Shown here piece after piece: positions 6,055 through 13,158 of a stretch of DNA of 30,296 nt (position 1 is its first letter; each line of letters starts with the position of its first letter). Under the pieces are notes generated by a model. That model saw only the letters and a program-made list of their open reading frames with translations, had not been told where the DNA came from and searched no databases. The stretch is from IMG/VR virus record IMGVR_UViG_3300032222_000348, positions 1 through 30,296 of that record, one strand, 5' to 3'. Origin of the DNA: a virus. The translations under genes and the position numbers were made by a program.

Positions 6055-7059
6055 TTACTTAACTAATGTAACCTTTGCCTTTGGATTTTTTGCATTCCAT
6101 TTCTTAATTAAAGCGTTGTATGCCTTTTTAAGATCAGCAATTGATTTATCTGAAGCTTCTTTGGCTGCTGCTGCTGCAGACGCTGATGATGTTGCGTCTG
6201 CTGCACGTGCTGCCTTTTCTGCTGCTAAAGCAGAATTTGCTGCTGCAAGTTGCGCCTGAACTGAAGAAAGTTCAGTGGCAAGATCACGAATTGCTACTGT
6301 TTTAACAGCAACGCCAACTGGTGTAGCAAGTCCAGTGACTGCTCCTGCTACAGTTGCGGTTGCAACAAGTGTCAATGTTCCTGATGTAGGTACTGAAACA
6401 TCTACTGACTTAGTTCCTAGAACCGCTGTAGAAGTTGTTGTTGATTCTGTTGTATATGCTGTTGTAACTGATGCAGTTGAACTAATAACCTGAAGATTAA
6501 TTGTTGCTCCTGCAATTGAATTTCCAAACACATCGTATCCTGCTAGTAGAACTTTTTGTGTAGTTCCAGCAGCAGCAGTGTCTGGTGTAGTCATTGTGAT
6601 TGCATTAAGCGCACCAGCGCCACCTTGGAAATAGTATGTAGTTGATGCTCCGCCAACTGTAACTACTACAGATCCAGGAGTTGTTGATGTTGTAAATACA
6701 TAGAATGTAGCAGTAGCACCACTACCTGTATTCACAGACGCTGTTGAAGATCCTGCTGATGCAGAAACTGGAGCTAATGATGTTCCAATTGTTGTTAAAA
6801 TCTTTCCATTTGTAGCAGATGCTGTAACAACTGTATTGTTAGCAAGTGTGTCTACTACAATCGATAATGCTTTAGACGCTAGAACATTATTCTGATCTGG
6901 CACTGGAATTGTAACTGGAGCAACTGACGTTGTTCCACCTACGGCTGCAACTGAGTTAACTGTAAGCGTTGTTGCAGCAGATGCTGGCAATACCGAAACA
7001 GTTGTTGCAATTGCTAGAGCTGCAGCGGTAGCAATTGATAGTGTCTTAAATGACTTCAT
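6055..7059 (-). CDS. Secreted Ala/Thr/Val-rich protein with C-terminal coiled coil
   Basis: A 334-residue protein with an N-terminal signal peptide (basic start, hydrophobic core about 8-22, cleavage near LPASAA). The mature part is rich in Thr, Val, Ala and Ser and looks like tandem Ig-like beta domains of bacterial surface proteins (about 30-255). An alanine-rich coiled coil follows (ELSSVQAQLAAANSALAAEK, about 265-315) and a basic tail. The start carries AAGGAG 10 bases upstream in a leader of about 40 bases, and a strong terminator follows. It is a separate single-gene unit with signs of high expression. It could be a virion decoration, host-surface or secreted protein; no receptor-binding motif is seen. 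Confidence 0.75.
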   Translation of the reverse strand: MKSFKTLSIATAAALAIATTVSVLPASAATTLTVNSVAAVGGTTSVAPVTIPVPDQNNVLASKALSIVVDTLANNTVVTASATNGKILTTIGTSLAPVSASAGSSTASVNTGSGATATFYVFTTSTTPGSVVVTVGGASTTYYFQGGAGALNAITMTTPDTAAAGTTQKVLLAGYDVFGNSIAGATINLQVISSTASVTTAYTTESTTTSTAVLGTKSVDVSVPTSGTLTLVATATVAGAVTGLATPVGVAVKTVAIRDLATELSSVQAQLAAANSALAAEKAARAADATSSASAAAAAKEASDKSIADLKKAYNALIKKWNAKNPKAKVTLVK

Positions 7060-7104
7060 TTAATTTATTCTCCTTATGTTTTTCTGTCTCTTAATGAGCA
7101 CAGA

Positions 7105-7110
7105 ATTCTA
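7105..7110 (-). promoter_or_regulatory. Candidate -10 box of the secreted-protein gene
   Basis: TAGAAT on the minus strand, about 46 bases before the ATG, with AAGGAG in the leader. TACATT at 7115-7120 is an alternative -10. The -35 is weak. Confidence 0.35.
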
Positions 7111-7125
7111 GTGATAATGTATCAC
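7111..7125. repeat. Palindrome GTGATA-ATG-TATCAC at the secreted-protein promoter
   Basis: Perfect 6-base arms with a 3-base centre, immediately upstream of the TAGAAT box. In that position it would lie between -35 and -10, a classic operator site. No repressor is identified in the window. Confidence 0.45.
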
Positions 7126-7162
7126 ACTATGTAAGACGTTTTTAAAATCAAAATGTCGCGTT

Positions 7163-7333
7163 TTAGTGCAATTCATTTATTTTTACGTGAAAGGAACATG
7201 GATCTCCGCCTTCGTCCCACTCAATCATTTCTTCATCTGTTAATGGCGGTCCTTCATGAGTATCGCAAAATACATCAGAAATCCATCCTTTATCGTATCC
7301 GTATTCCATCCATGAATCAAAATTTAAATCCAT
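7163..7333 (-). CDS. Small acidic protein (56 aa), unknown function
   Basis: Reads MDLNFDSWMEYGYDKGWISD then VFCDTHEGPPLTDEE and ends GGDPCSFHVKINELH. It is strongly acidic in the middle (TDEEMIEWDEGGD) with two cysteines. The ATG overlaps the last 10 bases of thioredoxin, so it is translationally coupled. The GWISDVFCDTHEGPPLT style is familiar from small phage proteins that I cannot assign to a function. Any functional link to thioredoxin is inference. Confidence 0.7.
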   Translation of the reverse strand: MDLNFDSWMEYGYDKGWISDVFCDTHEGPPLTDEEMIEWDEGGDPCSFHVKINELH

Positions 7334-7626
7334 TGCTCTAATTCCTTTAACAAAACATGCTTTGGTTTTGCTCCAGTAATTACTTTTACTGGGACTCTAT
7401 TTTCAAATAGAATCATTGTTGGAATTGTTGTAACAGAAAACTCACGAGTTTTTGCAAGATTTTCATCAATATTAATCTTTCCTACTGGCAATTTATATTC
7501 TAAAGAAATTTCATCTAGAATTGGTGAAACCTGTTTACAGGGAGCACACCATTCTGCCCAGAAATCCATTAAGATTACTGGATGCCTTGATATTGTTGTT
7601 TCAAAATTAATGTCTGTAACTTCCAT
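7324..7626 (-). CDS. Thioredoxin
   Basis: A 100-residue thioredoxin with the redox motif in DFWAEWCAPCKQ (C27 and C30) and the cis-proline in TTIPTM (P69). It reduces disulfides and may feed ribonucleotide reductase or, in some phages, a polymerase. A longer reading from 7668 would add 14 residues overlapping the upstream gene. I chose 7626 because AGGAG lies 5 bases before that ATG. It follows the glycosylase-like gene by 8 bases and overlaps the small acidic gene. Confidence 0.92.
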   Translation of the reverse strand: MEVTDINFETTISRHPVILMDFWAEWCAPCKQVSPILDEISLEYKLPVGKINIDENLAKTREFSVTTIPTMILFENRVPVKVITGAKPKHVLLKELEQWI

Positions 7627-7634
7627 ATAAACTC

Positions 7635-8111
7635 CTAAGAAATAATTGCATGACCAACAACTGGCCAATAATAGTTACACTTTTGACAACATGTGTAACC
7701 CAATTCTTTATAATCTGAATATTCTTGATAGAACCAGTAATGCTCTGGATCTTTTTCAAACAATCTACCTTTATGAGTATAATGTAAATTATTGTCTCCA
7801 AGCCACCACGGCTTTTCAGATTCCATTCCCATAAAATTTTGTTCATATATTTCATCAAACTTAGTATGTGTTGTATTTTTATATCCTCTTTGAATAATAT
7901 CTTTAATTATTGCTTCATTATATAAAAATAACCAGTCTTCGTGGCCTCTCCACATTTTTACTGCTGGATGATTAGACCATGCTCCAGTTTCATACATGCC
8001 AGCTAACGATTTTAAAATTTGTAAATTTTCTACACTTTGTTTAATTAAACGTTTACGGTCAAGATGCTTAGCGGTTTGCTGAAAGTCCGACTCTGGTAAG
8101 AATGTTTGCAT
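7635..8111 (-). CDS. Pyrimidine-dimer DNA glycosylase-like protein (PF03013 / DenV-related)
   Basis: A 158-residue protein with the family signature: MQTFLPESDFQQTAKHLDRK at the N-terminus, RLIKQSVENLQIL (21-33) and W-SNHPAVKMWRGHE (45-58). PF03013 includes T4 endonuclease V and a large group of uncharacterised bacterial proteins of this MQTFLP type, so UV-lesion repair is likely but not proven. The C-terminus contains two paired cysteines (TCCQKC), unlike DenV. It has its own promoter with good -35 and -10 boxes and a near-leaderless start, and is followed by thioredoxin. Confidence 0.75.
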   Translation of the reverse strand: MQTFLPESDFQQTAKHLDRKRLIKQSVENLQILKSLAGMYETGAWSNHPAVKMWRGHEDWLFLYNEAIIKDIIQRGYKNTTHTKFDEIYEQNFMGMESEKPWWLGDNNLHYTHKGRLFEKDPEHYWFYQEYSDYKELGYTCCQKCNYYWPVVGHAIIS

Positions 8112-8118
8112 GTATACT

Positions 8119-8147
8119 ATTCTACTAAATTACCTACTGATGGTCAA
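8119..8147 (-). promoter_or_regulatory. Sigma70-type promoter, near-leaderless start at 8111
   Basis: TTGACC (8142-8147), 17-base spacer, TAGAAT (8119-8124), then 7 bases to the ATG. Start of transcription should coincide with the start codon. Confidence 0.7.
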
Positions 8148-8216
8148 TAGATAAATCTGTTTTCTTTTTTAATTTTTTTTCTTATTTTGTACATCCTATA
8201 AAGAATAACTAATCTT

Positions 8217-9146
8217 TTAATCATTGAATGCTCCTAACTTATCTATTTGGTTTATAAACTTATGGGTCCACCATTCATGCCACAATCTTCCTTTATGCTG
8301 ATCTCTTTTTTCAAGATCGTCATCTAATAATTTTAAACTTGGCCTTGCATCTAAAATAAATCTTTCAAATTCTAAGCCATCCATTCTAAAAAATGAATTA
8401 TTCTGTCCAGAGAGGCAAATATTATGATGCTCTAGGGTATCCCAGGAAGTTGCAATAAGCTTAACATTGATCGAATTGCAATACTCTTCAAATATCTTCC
8501 ACCCAACAATAAAATTTATTAGTTCGTTTTTTTGATCTTCTATTGTAATTAAATTTGTTTTTGTAAAATTGCCAGTTTCTTTGTATCCTAGCGATATATC
8601 TCTGTCTGCATATTTTTGATAATACTTCCAGGTTCTGTCTTCTTTATCCCACTCATATCTTCTTCCTATATTTGGAAGCATTACAAAATAATGAGTTGGT
8701 TTTCCATATTTTTTTGAATATACAAAAAAGTTATTTATTATTTGATGCCAGCCATACCCAGCACGTCCAATATTATAGTACCCGCCTACATCATAATTTT
8801 TTGAAAGTTCTTTATGCAACATTTTTGCCCAGCAATCTTCTAGGTTTCCACCCATGCCTTCTGTTTCTGAGCATCCGCCAAATAACACATGGTACTTGCT
8901 GCTATGATTTTGAATAAAATCATCACACCTAAACCATTCATTGTTGTAGGAATAAAACACTTTGCCATTATCTACAGAACCTGGACCTTCGCCTTCTTTG
9001 ACAATAGACATAGTTCTTTGATCTAGAGGTTCATTTTCTTTTCCAAAAGCCCATGTTATATCAAATTTATTTTCAAAAATATTTACAGTTGCTGAATGTT
9101 TTTTTATTGCATCTTTACTTAAAAAGTAATCCTCTTTAATTTTCAA
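8217..9146 (-). CDS. SGNH/GDSL-hydrolase-like protein, copy A
   Basis: A 309-residue protein. Block I-like FGGCSETEGMGG (about 88-99) contains the candidate serine (GCSxTxG), YNIGRAGYGWHQI is block II-like, MLPNIGRR is block III-like, and a C-terminal GRLWHEWWTHKF could supply the D/H pair. SGNH enzymes are esterases or acetyl-transferring/-removing enzymes for glycans. Starts at TTG (9146) with AAGGAGG 4 bases before it, overlapping the methyltransferase by 11 bases. A related protein lies at 14978-15757; both share RCDDF, GC at the block I position, a GKP...P motif and a TSWD motif. Serine and histidine assignment is by pattern. Confidence 0.6.
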   Translation of the reverse strand: MKIKEDYFLSKDAIKKHSATVNIFENKFDITWAFGKENEPLDQRTMSIVKEGEGPGSVDNGKVFYSYNNEWFRCDDFIQNHSSKYHVLFGGCSETEGMGGNLEDCWAKMLHKELSKNYDVGGYYNIGRAGYGWHQIINNFFVYSKKYGKPTHYFVMLPNIGRRYEWDKEDRTWKYYQKYADRDISLGYKETGNFTKTNLITIEDQKNELINFIVGWKIFEEYCNSINVKLIATSWDTLEHHNICLSGQNNSFFRMDGLEFERFILDARPSLKLLDDDLEKRDQHKGRLWHEWWTHKFINQIDKLGAFND

Positions 9147-9837
9147 GTGGCCTCCTTAAATATATATCATAAAAACCTAATTTATGAAGTGCAATTCCAT
9201 CAACTACCCAGCTTGGGTTAAGGTGTAGGAATTCATTTACCGATTGATATGTTCCATACGGCTGATCTTCTATTATACCGTCATATATTAGATAATCGTT
9301 AAGTCCTATTATTCCGCCAGGTTTTACAAGCGAGCTGGCTTTGTTTAAAGTTTCTTTTATTAAATCTCTTTCGTTAGTTACATCTATATAAATATAATCA
9401 TATATTGGTTTTAACCTAGGCAGTATGAATTTAACATCTCCTTGAATCACACGAACATTTTTATACTTAGAAAATTTTTTAGAAATATAAGTCATGTGTG
9501 TTTTTTGATCATACAGATATTCGTGCTTTGGAGTACATTTACATTCTCCAAATTTTCTCCATGACCAGCACTTAAAGTCTTGGTCATACCTATCTATTAA
9601 ATCTATTGAATATGGATTTCTTGTTTCTGCTATTAATTCTGAGTAATATCCCCAAGCAACTCCAAGTTCCATATAGACAGAATTTTCTGGAATTGTTTTT
9701 ATATATTCCTCACGATTTGTAAATATCTTTGCTTCATTTAATTGTTCTTGATTTATTAAATGAGCACTCTCTATTTGATCGCTATTTAATTCTATAACTC
9801 TATCTATAGGAAATGGAGAAACTGGTTCTCTTGACAA
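9136..9837 (-). CDS. SAM-dependent methyltransferase paired with SGNH-like gene
   Basis: A 233-residue class I methyltransferase. VYMELGVAWGYY (54-65) is motif I, DLIDRY (79-84) the acidic turn, YDYIYIDVTNE (146-156) and LVKPGGIIGLNDY (170-182) the later strands. It resembles the 704-1354 protein but has a cysteine-containing insertion (CWSWRKFGECKC, about 90-101). Starts at TTG (9837) with AAAGGA 7 bases upstream. It overlaps the SGNH-like gene, suggesting that both act on the same sugar or small-molecule substrate, which is inference. Confidence 0.8.
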   Translation of the reverse strand: MSREPVSPFPIDRVIELNSDQIESAHLINQEQLNEAKIFTNREEYIKTIPENSVYMELGVAWGYYSELIAETRNPYSIDLIDRYDQDFKCWSWRKFGECKCTPKHEYLYDQKTHMTYISKKFSKYKNVRVIQGDVKFILPRLKPIYDYIYIDVTNERDLIKETLNKASSLVKPGGIIGLNDYLIYDGIIEDQPYGTYQSVNEFLHLNPSWVVDGIALHKLGFYDIYLRRPLEN

Positions 9838-9840
9838 TTA

Positions 9841-10044
9841 TTAATCCTTTAGTTCATCAGCAGCATCGTTAAACTTTTGCATAAAATTTTGGATAACCCA
9901 TACCGCAGTTTCTCCTGCATTTTTAGCCATTGCTTTTGAAGCTTCCTCTGTTCTATCTTCAATGGCAAGGCCGTTGTACCATTTCTGGTACAACTCCTCA
10001 CCAATGCTTTTAATAATTTCTTCTAGTACGGTTAGTTTACTCAA
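9841..10044 (-). CDS. Small helical protein (67 aa), unknown function
   Basis: Mostly helical, with IKSIGEELYQKWYNGLAIED and ETAVWVIQNFMQKFNDAADE. Starts at TTG (10044) overlapping the subtilase stop as TTGA, and stops 3 bases before the methyltransferase start. It could be a chaperone or inhibitor for the preceding secreted protease, but it lacks a signal peptide, so I leave it unassigned. Confidence 0.65.
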   Translation of the reverse strand: MSKLTVLEEIIKSIGEELYQKWYNGLAIEDRTEEASKAMAKNAGETAVWVIQNFMQKFNDAADELKD

Positions 10045-10964
10045 TTATTTTTCCAATTGATTAGTTTCTTAAAGGTTCCTTGTCGACCTTTAGTAGTAAT
10101 GGCTGTATCATTAAACATTTTAAGCAAAGAATCAAATGTATAAGATGAGTCTTTTTGTTTTGCAGATACCCATTGTGCTGCTGCAACTTGAGCGGATACA
10201 GAAGTCCCAGCTGCATTTATTTCCTTACCACCTGGAATATATACAGGCATGCTTCCATTTGCAAAAAAGTCTAACAAAATGTCATCATTGTTACTATATG
10301 ATGCTATTTCTCCAATTTGATCTGTTGCTCCTACTGAAATTGTGTCCTGAATGCATGAAGGCCAGTCAATTCTCTTGTAGTCTCTTCCGTTGCCTGCTGC
10401 TGTAAAAAATGGAACTCCAGTTAGCTTAAGAGATGATACGTAGGCTGGTAACTGATTATTGTTTGGGCAATAGTTCAAGCCAGGGAGCAGGTTGTGATGA
10501 CCCTGAGACATTGATACTGCTTGAATATTGTACTTATCTTTATTTTTAATTACCCAATCAAGTGCATTAATTACTGTTTGTACTCCAGAGATTTGTCGTG
10601 CACCTGCTGGGGTGTTTCCAATAATTCTAATAAAAACAATTTTCATATTTGGATTTGTTTTTAATGCTGCAGTTGCCATTTGTGTTCCATGATTAAAATC
10701 TTTGCTTGACATAATGTTTAAAGGAATCACAGAAGATCCGACGCCTTCTTGGAAATTAGTTCCGTTTGGACAAGATTTCCAATCTAGGATACAAACTTCT
10801 TGTGCAATCTTACCTTGAAAAATTGGCAAAGATGTGTCAAGCGCTGTGTCAAGAATAGCAAGTGCTGGTGTCTGAGTAGTTTGCTCAGCTGATGATGCCG
10901 TTGGAGCGGCCAGTGTAAATGATAGTACGATAGCTATAAGTGCTGTTGTAAGTTTTTTATTCAT
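10041..10964 (-). CDS. Secreted subtilisin-like serine protease (S8)
   Basis: A 307-residue subtilase with a signal peptide (KK then hydrophobic 7-20, cleavage near TASSA, 22-26). The catalytic triad is visible: D39 in LAILDTALD, H92 in FNHGTQMA, S255 in AAGTSVSA, with the oxyanion asparagine N192 in TAAGNGRD. There is no long propeptide; mature enzyme begins almost at once. Two to four cysteines (CILDWKSC) suggest a disulfide after export. It has one of the best promoters in the window and starts a four-gene unit with methyltransferase and SGNH-like genes. Secreted subtilases are rare in phages; it may process host or virion surface proteins. Confidence 0.9.
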   Translation of the reverse strand: MNKKLTTALIAIVLSFTLAAPTASSAEQTTQTPALAILDTALDTSLPIFQGKIAQEVCILDWKSCPNGTNFQEGVGSSVIPLNIMSSKDFNHGTQMATAALKTNPNMKIVFIRIIGNTPAGARQISGVQTVINALDWVIKNKDKYNIQAVSMSQGHHNLLPGLNYCPNNNQLPAYVSSLKLTGVPFFTAAGNGRDYKRIDWPSCIQDTISVGATDQIGEIASYSNNDDILLDFFANGSMPVYIPGGKEINAAGTSVSAQVAAAQWVSAKQKDSSYTFDSLLKMFNDTAITTKGRQGTFKKLINWKNN

Positions 10965-10970
10965 ATTGCT

Positions 10971-10999
10971 ATTGTATATAATTCGATAGTAATTGTCAA
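10971..10999 (-). promoter_or_regulatory. Consensus promoter, leaderless start for the subtilase gene
   Basis: Perfect TTGACA (10994-10999), 17-base spacer, TACAAT (10971-10976), then 6 bases to ATG at 10964. No Shine-Dalgarno sequence. Confidence 0.8.
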
Positions 11000-11005
11000 T
11001 AGCTT

Positions 11006-11161
11006 TTATACGCTATCTTGATACCATTTTCCGCCATCCATATTAATTTTCATACCCTGTGAGAGTATTAGATTATTTAATGATAGCTCCATGAGACCCA
11101 TTTTAGCCTCTAGTTCAAAAATTCTTTTTTCTAGATCTTGTATTTTAGATCGATTAATCAT
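11006..11161 (-). CDS. Short coiled-coil protein (51 aa)
   Basis: Heptad-like IQDLEKRIFELEAKMGLMEL predicts a short coiled coil, followed by NNLILSQGMKINMDGGKWYQ. Overlaps the upstream gene as ATGA at 11158-11161, so coupled. The subtilase promoter lies in the 40 bases after its stop. Function unknown; likely an oligomerisation peptide or partner of the preceding membrane protein. Confidence 0.6.
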   Translation of the reverse strand: MINRSKIQDLEKRIFELEAKMGLMELSLNNLILSQGMKINMDGGKWYQDSV

Positions 11162-11490
11162 TCTGTTATTTCTCTATCTGCTAAGGTTGGTGCTGTTGCC
11201 ATACTGCCACAGTTGGCACATTCCATATCTATAAAATATGAAAATATTGAATAGTCTTCAAATACTGCTCTTATATTCCATATATTGCATCCGCAAACGC
11301 AAACATGTGTGGGGGTTCCTCTTAGATCTATTGCATCTTTATAAGGATCCGTAATATATCCTTCTTCACCCTCACGAACAAGATCTTCTTTTTTAAAAAT
11401 AAGTAATTCATTTTCATCAAAAAACTTTATTGTTTTTTTAATTCCTAGCAGTGCTAAAAATCCTATAAACAATAAAGAAATAGTTTTCAT
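11158..11490 (-). CDS. Membrane-anchored zinc-ribbon-like protein (110 aa)
   Basis: An N-terminal hydrophobic segment (about 3-17) is followed by a cytoplasmic-looking acidic region and a cysteine pattern CVCGC (about 64-68) and CANCGS (91-96), consistent with a zinc ribbon. No catalytic motif is recognised. It has its own leaderless promoter that begins inside the end of the Ntn-hydrolase gene. It overlaps the coiled-coil gene downstream. Membrane association is a prediction from one hydrophobic segment. Confidence 0.65.
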   Translation of the reverse strand: MKTISLLFIGFLALLGIKKTIKFFDENELLIFKKEDLVREGEEGYITDPYKDAIDLRGTPTHVCVCGCNIWNIRAVFEDYSIFSYFIDMECANCGSMATAPTLADREITE

Positions 11491-11496
11491 AACACA

Positions 11497-11525
11497 ATTA
11501 TACTCTAGACTTCAATTATTGTAAA
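11497..11525 (-). promoter_or_regulatory. Promoter inside the upstream gene, leaderless start at 11490
   Basis: TTTACA (11520-11525), 17-base spacer, TATAAT (11497-11502), 6 bases to the ATG. The -35 lies in the last codons of the Ntn-hydrolase gene. Confidence 0.75.
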
Positions 11526-12071
11526 GGGAGGTCTTACTGACATGTTAAATTTTGCTGCAGCTTCTAAAGCCATCCTAACACGTTTTCTTGGGGTTTTTAT
11601 AGCTGCTGTAGAATACAATGAGCCTAAAGCTAGCTCTTGTCCAGCTCCCTCAGCCATATACTGTATGTCAGCTTCTCCAATATGGAAATCTGAATCCATT
11701 GTAAATATCCGACCAGTCCCTTGAACTGAAATCAAGAATACTCCGCCTGCATCGCCATCTTCAGAGCCCTGTCCAAAATTTCCGTATCCGTGCTCTTTAA
11801 AAGATTCTTTAACGGAATCTACAAACTTTGTTCTCATAAATTTATCTAAATTTTTATATCCAGCCGTTGGCTTATATACTGGTGGAACCCAGTTGTACTG
11901 TAAAATTTGTCCCATTCTAAAACTATCGACAAACCCTATTCCAAATTGACCAACTTTAAAAACCTTAGCGTCTGTTCTGGAAAATATCAGTCCACTTTTA
12001 TCGTCAGAAGCAGCAGCATCCCCGCCAAGGAATACTTTGTTTTCATTAATTAAGGCTACGATACAGGTCAT
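11505..12071 (-). CDS. Proteasome beta / HslV-like Ntn hydrolase
   Basis: A 188-residue protein starting MTCIVALI. After removal of Met, Thr2 would be the N-terminal nucleophile. FLGGDAAAS (14-22) gives the aspartate at the position of proteasome D17, and TDAKVFKV (33-40) contains the candidate active-site lysine. The Ntn fold strands continue with GIGFVDSFRMGQ (43-54). FMRTKFVDSVKESFKEHGYG and GTGRIFTMDSDFH fit the later strands. There is no ATPase or alpha-subunit gene nearby. It could be a self-standing protease ring, or a decoy or replacement subunit. A homologous, small phage group of MTCIV proteins is known to me, function unproven. Confidence 0.75.
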   Translation of the reverse strand: MTCIVALINENKVFLGGDAAASDDKSGLIFSRTDAKVFKVGQFGIGFVDSFRMGQILQYNWVPPVYKPTAGYKNLDKFMRTKFVDSVKESFKEHGYGNFGQGSEDGDAGGVFLISVQGTGRIFTMDSDFHIGEADIQYMAEGAGQELALGSLYSTAAIKTPRKRVRMALEAAAKFNMSVRPPFTIIEV

Positions 12072-12077
12072 AATCCT

Positions 12078-12083
12078 AGTATA
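12078..12083 (-). promoter_or_regulatory. -10 box, leaderless start of the Ntn-hydrolase gene
   Basis: TATACT exactly 6 bases before the ATG at 12071. No good -35 or ribosome-binding site. Confidence 0.5.
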
Positions 12084-12103
12084 CTAAATATATATTCGAA
12101 GGG

Positions 12104-12394
12104 CTAGTCCTCTTTTATTTTGTCTATTTCCATTGACATAAGGGCTTTTTGAAATTCCAATTTAATATCTAGAAGGTCCTGTACTGTCTGGTAATATTTA
12201 TCTTTCCATTCCGCCAGATCTTTTTCAAGTTGGTGCAATTGAAGTTTTAAATCTTTAATTTCATTAGATTGTTTTTCTTTTCCAAGCTCTTCTTTTATGC
12301 GCTTATTTCTTTTGGATTCCCATCCAATATTAAGAAGAAACATCAAAATTGCTCCTATTAGAGCATATACGGCTTTTAATAAATTCTCGTCCAT
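12104..12394 (-). CDS. Membrane-anchored coiled-coil protein (96 aa)
   Basis: One transmembrane segment (about 5-23, AVYALIGAILMFLLNIGW) followed by a charged coiled coil (LKLQLHQLEKDLAEWKDKYY). The shape resembles an inner-membrane spanin, but an actinobacterial host would have no outer membrane, so I do not assign it. It could be a lysis accessory or cell-envelope anchor. Promoter immediately upstream. Confidence 0.6.
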   Translation of the reverse strand: MDENLLKAVYALIGAILMFLLNIGWESKRNKRIKEELGKEKQSNEIKDLKLQLHQLEKDLAEWKDKYYQTVQDLLDIKLEFQKALMSMEIDKIKED

Positions 12395-12403
12395 GTTACT
12401 CTA

Positions 12404-12409
12404 ATTATA
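12404..12409 (-). promoter_or_regulatory. -10 box, near-leaderless start at 12394
   Basis: TATAAT 9 bases before the ATG, giving a leader of only two or three bases. No clear -35. Confidence 0.5.
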
Positions 12410-12423
12410 CCTTAAAATGTATA

Positions 12424-12660
12424 TTAAATTAACAATTCAGAAGCAGATATTTCTTCTCCTACATATCTTTTCTTTAAAACAACTTCTCTTACGGACTCTG
12501 GGCCAAATTGTCTGCCAGCGATAATGATTGCCCATCTTGGTTCATATTTAGAAACAATACATGTTTCGCACATGAATAAGTTAATTGGCAAGATAGTTGA
12601 TTTTTTTACGTTCAGCTTATTCTTAGTTTTGTTACATGAATAGCATAATATTTTTTCCAT
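12424..12660 (-). CDS. Small zinc-ribbon protein (78 aa)
   Basis: CYSC (6-9) and CETC (31-34) form a four-cysteine zinc ribbon. The C-terminal part (EPRWAIIIAGRQFGPESVREVVLKKRYVG, shown in parts: PRWAIIIAGR, ESVREVVLKK) is a short strand-helix element. The start overlaps the previous stop as TAATG. Last gene of the eight-gene 15757 operon. Function unknown. Confidence 0.65.
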   Translation of the reverse strand: MEKILCYSCNKTKNKLNVKKSTILPINLFMCETCIVSKYEPRWAIIIAGRQFGPESVREVVLKKRYVGEEISASELLI

Positions 12661-12866
12661 TATTCCTGTTCCTCTACGTGGTGAAATACAATTTCATCTA
12701 TTATAGCAAAATCGTCGTTCTCTACAAGTTCTTCGTATTCTTCATTATTTATTTTGTATTTAACTATTGATGCATATGCACCCAGTTTTTCTATGCTTCC
12801 GTATACTTTTAGATCATGTAAGTACACTATATTTACAACTTCATAGTACTCTTTCACTAGGCACAC
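12660..12866 (-). CDS. Small acidic protein (68 aa), unknown
   Basis: No family recognised. The sequence has alternating hydrophobic strands (YYEVVNIVYLHDL, SIVKYKI) and an acidic tail. The first start is GTG at 12866; a second GTG at 12857 has a better AAGG spacing and would give 65 residues. Overlaps the upstream gene by 26 (or 17) bases, consistent with operon coupling. Confidence 0.55.
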   Translation of the reverse strand: MCLVKEYYEVVNIVYLHDLKVYGSIEKLGAYASIVKYKINNEEYEELVENDDFAIIDEIVFHHVEEQE

Positions 12867-13158
12867 CTTCCAGTTCGCATCTTACTCCGTATGACTCTAT
12901 TACTCTTTTTACCTTTGATACATAATCAATTACTTGTTCTTTTTTTATGCCATCAAACTGTAAAAAATTGTCTTCATATAATCTTACTGCAAGAAACTCT
13001 GGGTATTTTGCGATGTCCATAAGTAACATTGATGGCTTTTGCAATTCACGTATTTTTTGAGCCATCTCTTTTGTATAAAAAACTGGCTTATTTGGTTCAC
13101 CCGTCCATTGATTAATACCATATTTAAAATGATCTTTATCTTTATTAATGAATTCCAT
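12841..13158 (-). CDS. Protein of unknown function (105 aa) downstream of WhiB
   Basis: Contains DHFKYGINQWTGEPNKPVFY near the start, then KEMAQKIRELQKPSMLLMDIA and a mixed alpha/beta rest that ends KRVIESYGVRCELEGVPSER. Not recognised. The start overlaps the WhiB gene by 14 bases. Being directly behind WhiB it could be regulated with it, but nothing shows a physical link. Confidence 0.6.
   Translation of the reverse strand: MEFINKDKDHFKYGINQWTGEPNKPVFYTKEMAQKIRELQKPSMLLMDIAKYPEFLAVRLYEDNFLQFDGIKKEQVIDYVSKVKRVIESYGVRCELEGVPSERVL

Noticed and set aside
7607-7858. 83-codon frame overlapping the glycosylase-like gene
   Set aside because: It has no motif and no ribosome-binding site; the 158-codon frame has the MQTFLP and HPAVKMW motifs.
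12104-12394. Inner-membrane spanin
   Set aside because: The shape fits, but there is no partner lipoprotein overlap and a probable actinobacterial host has no outer membrane of that type.
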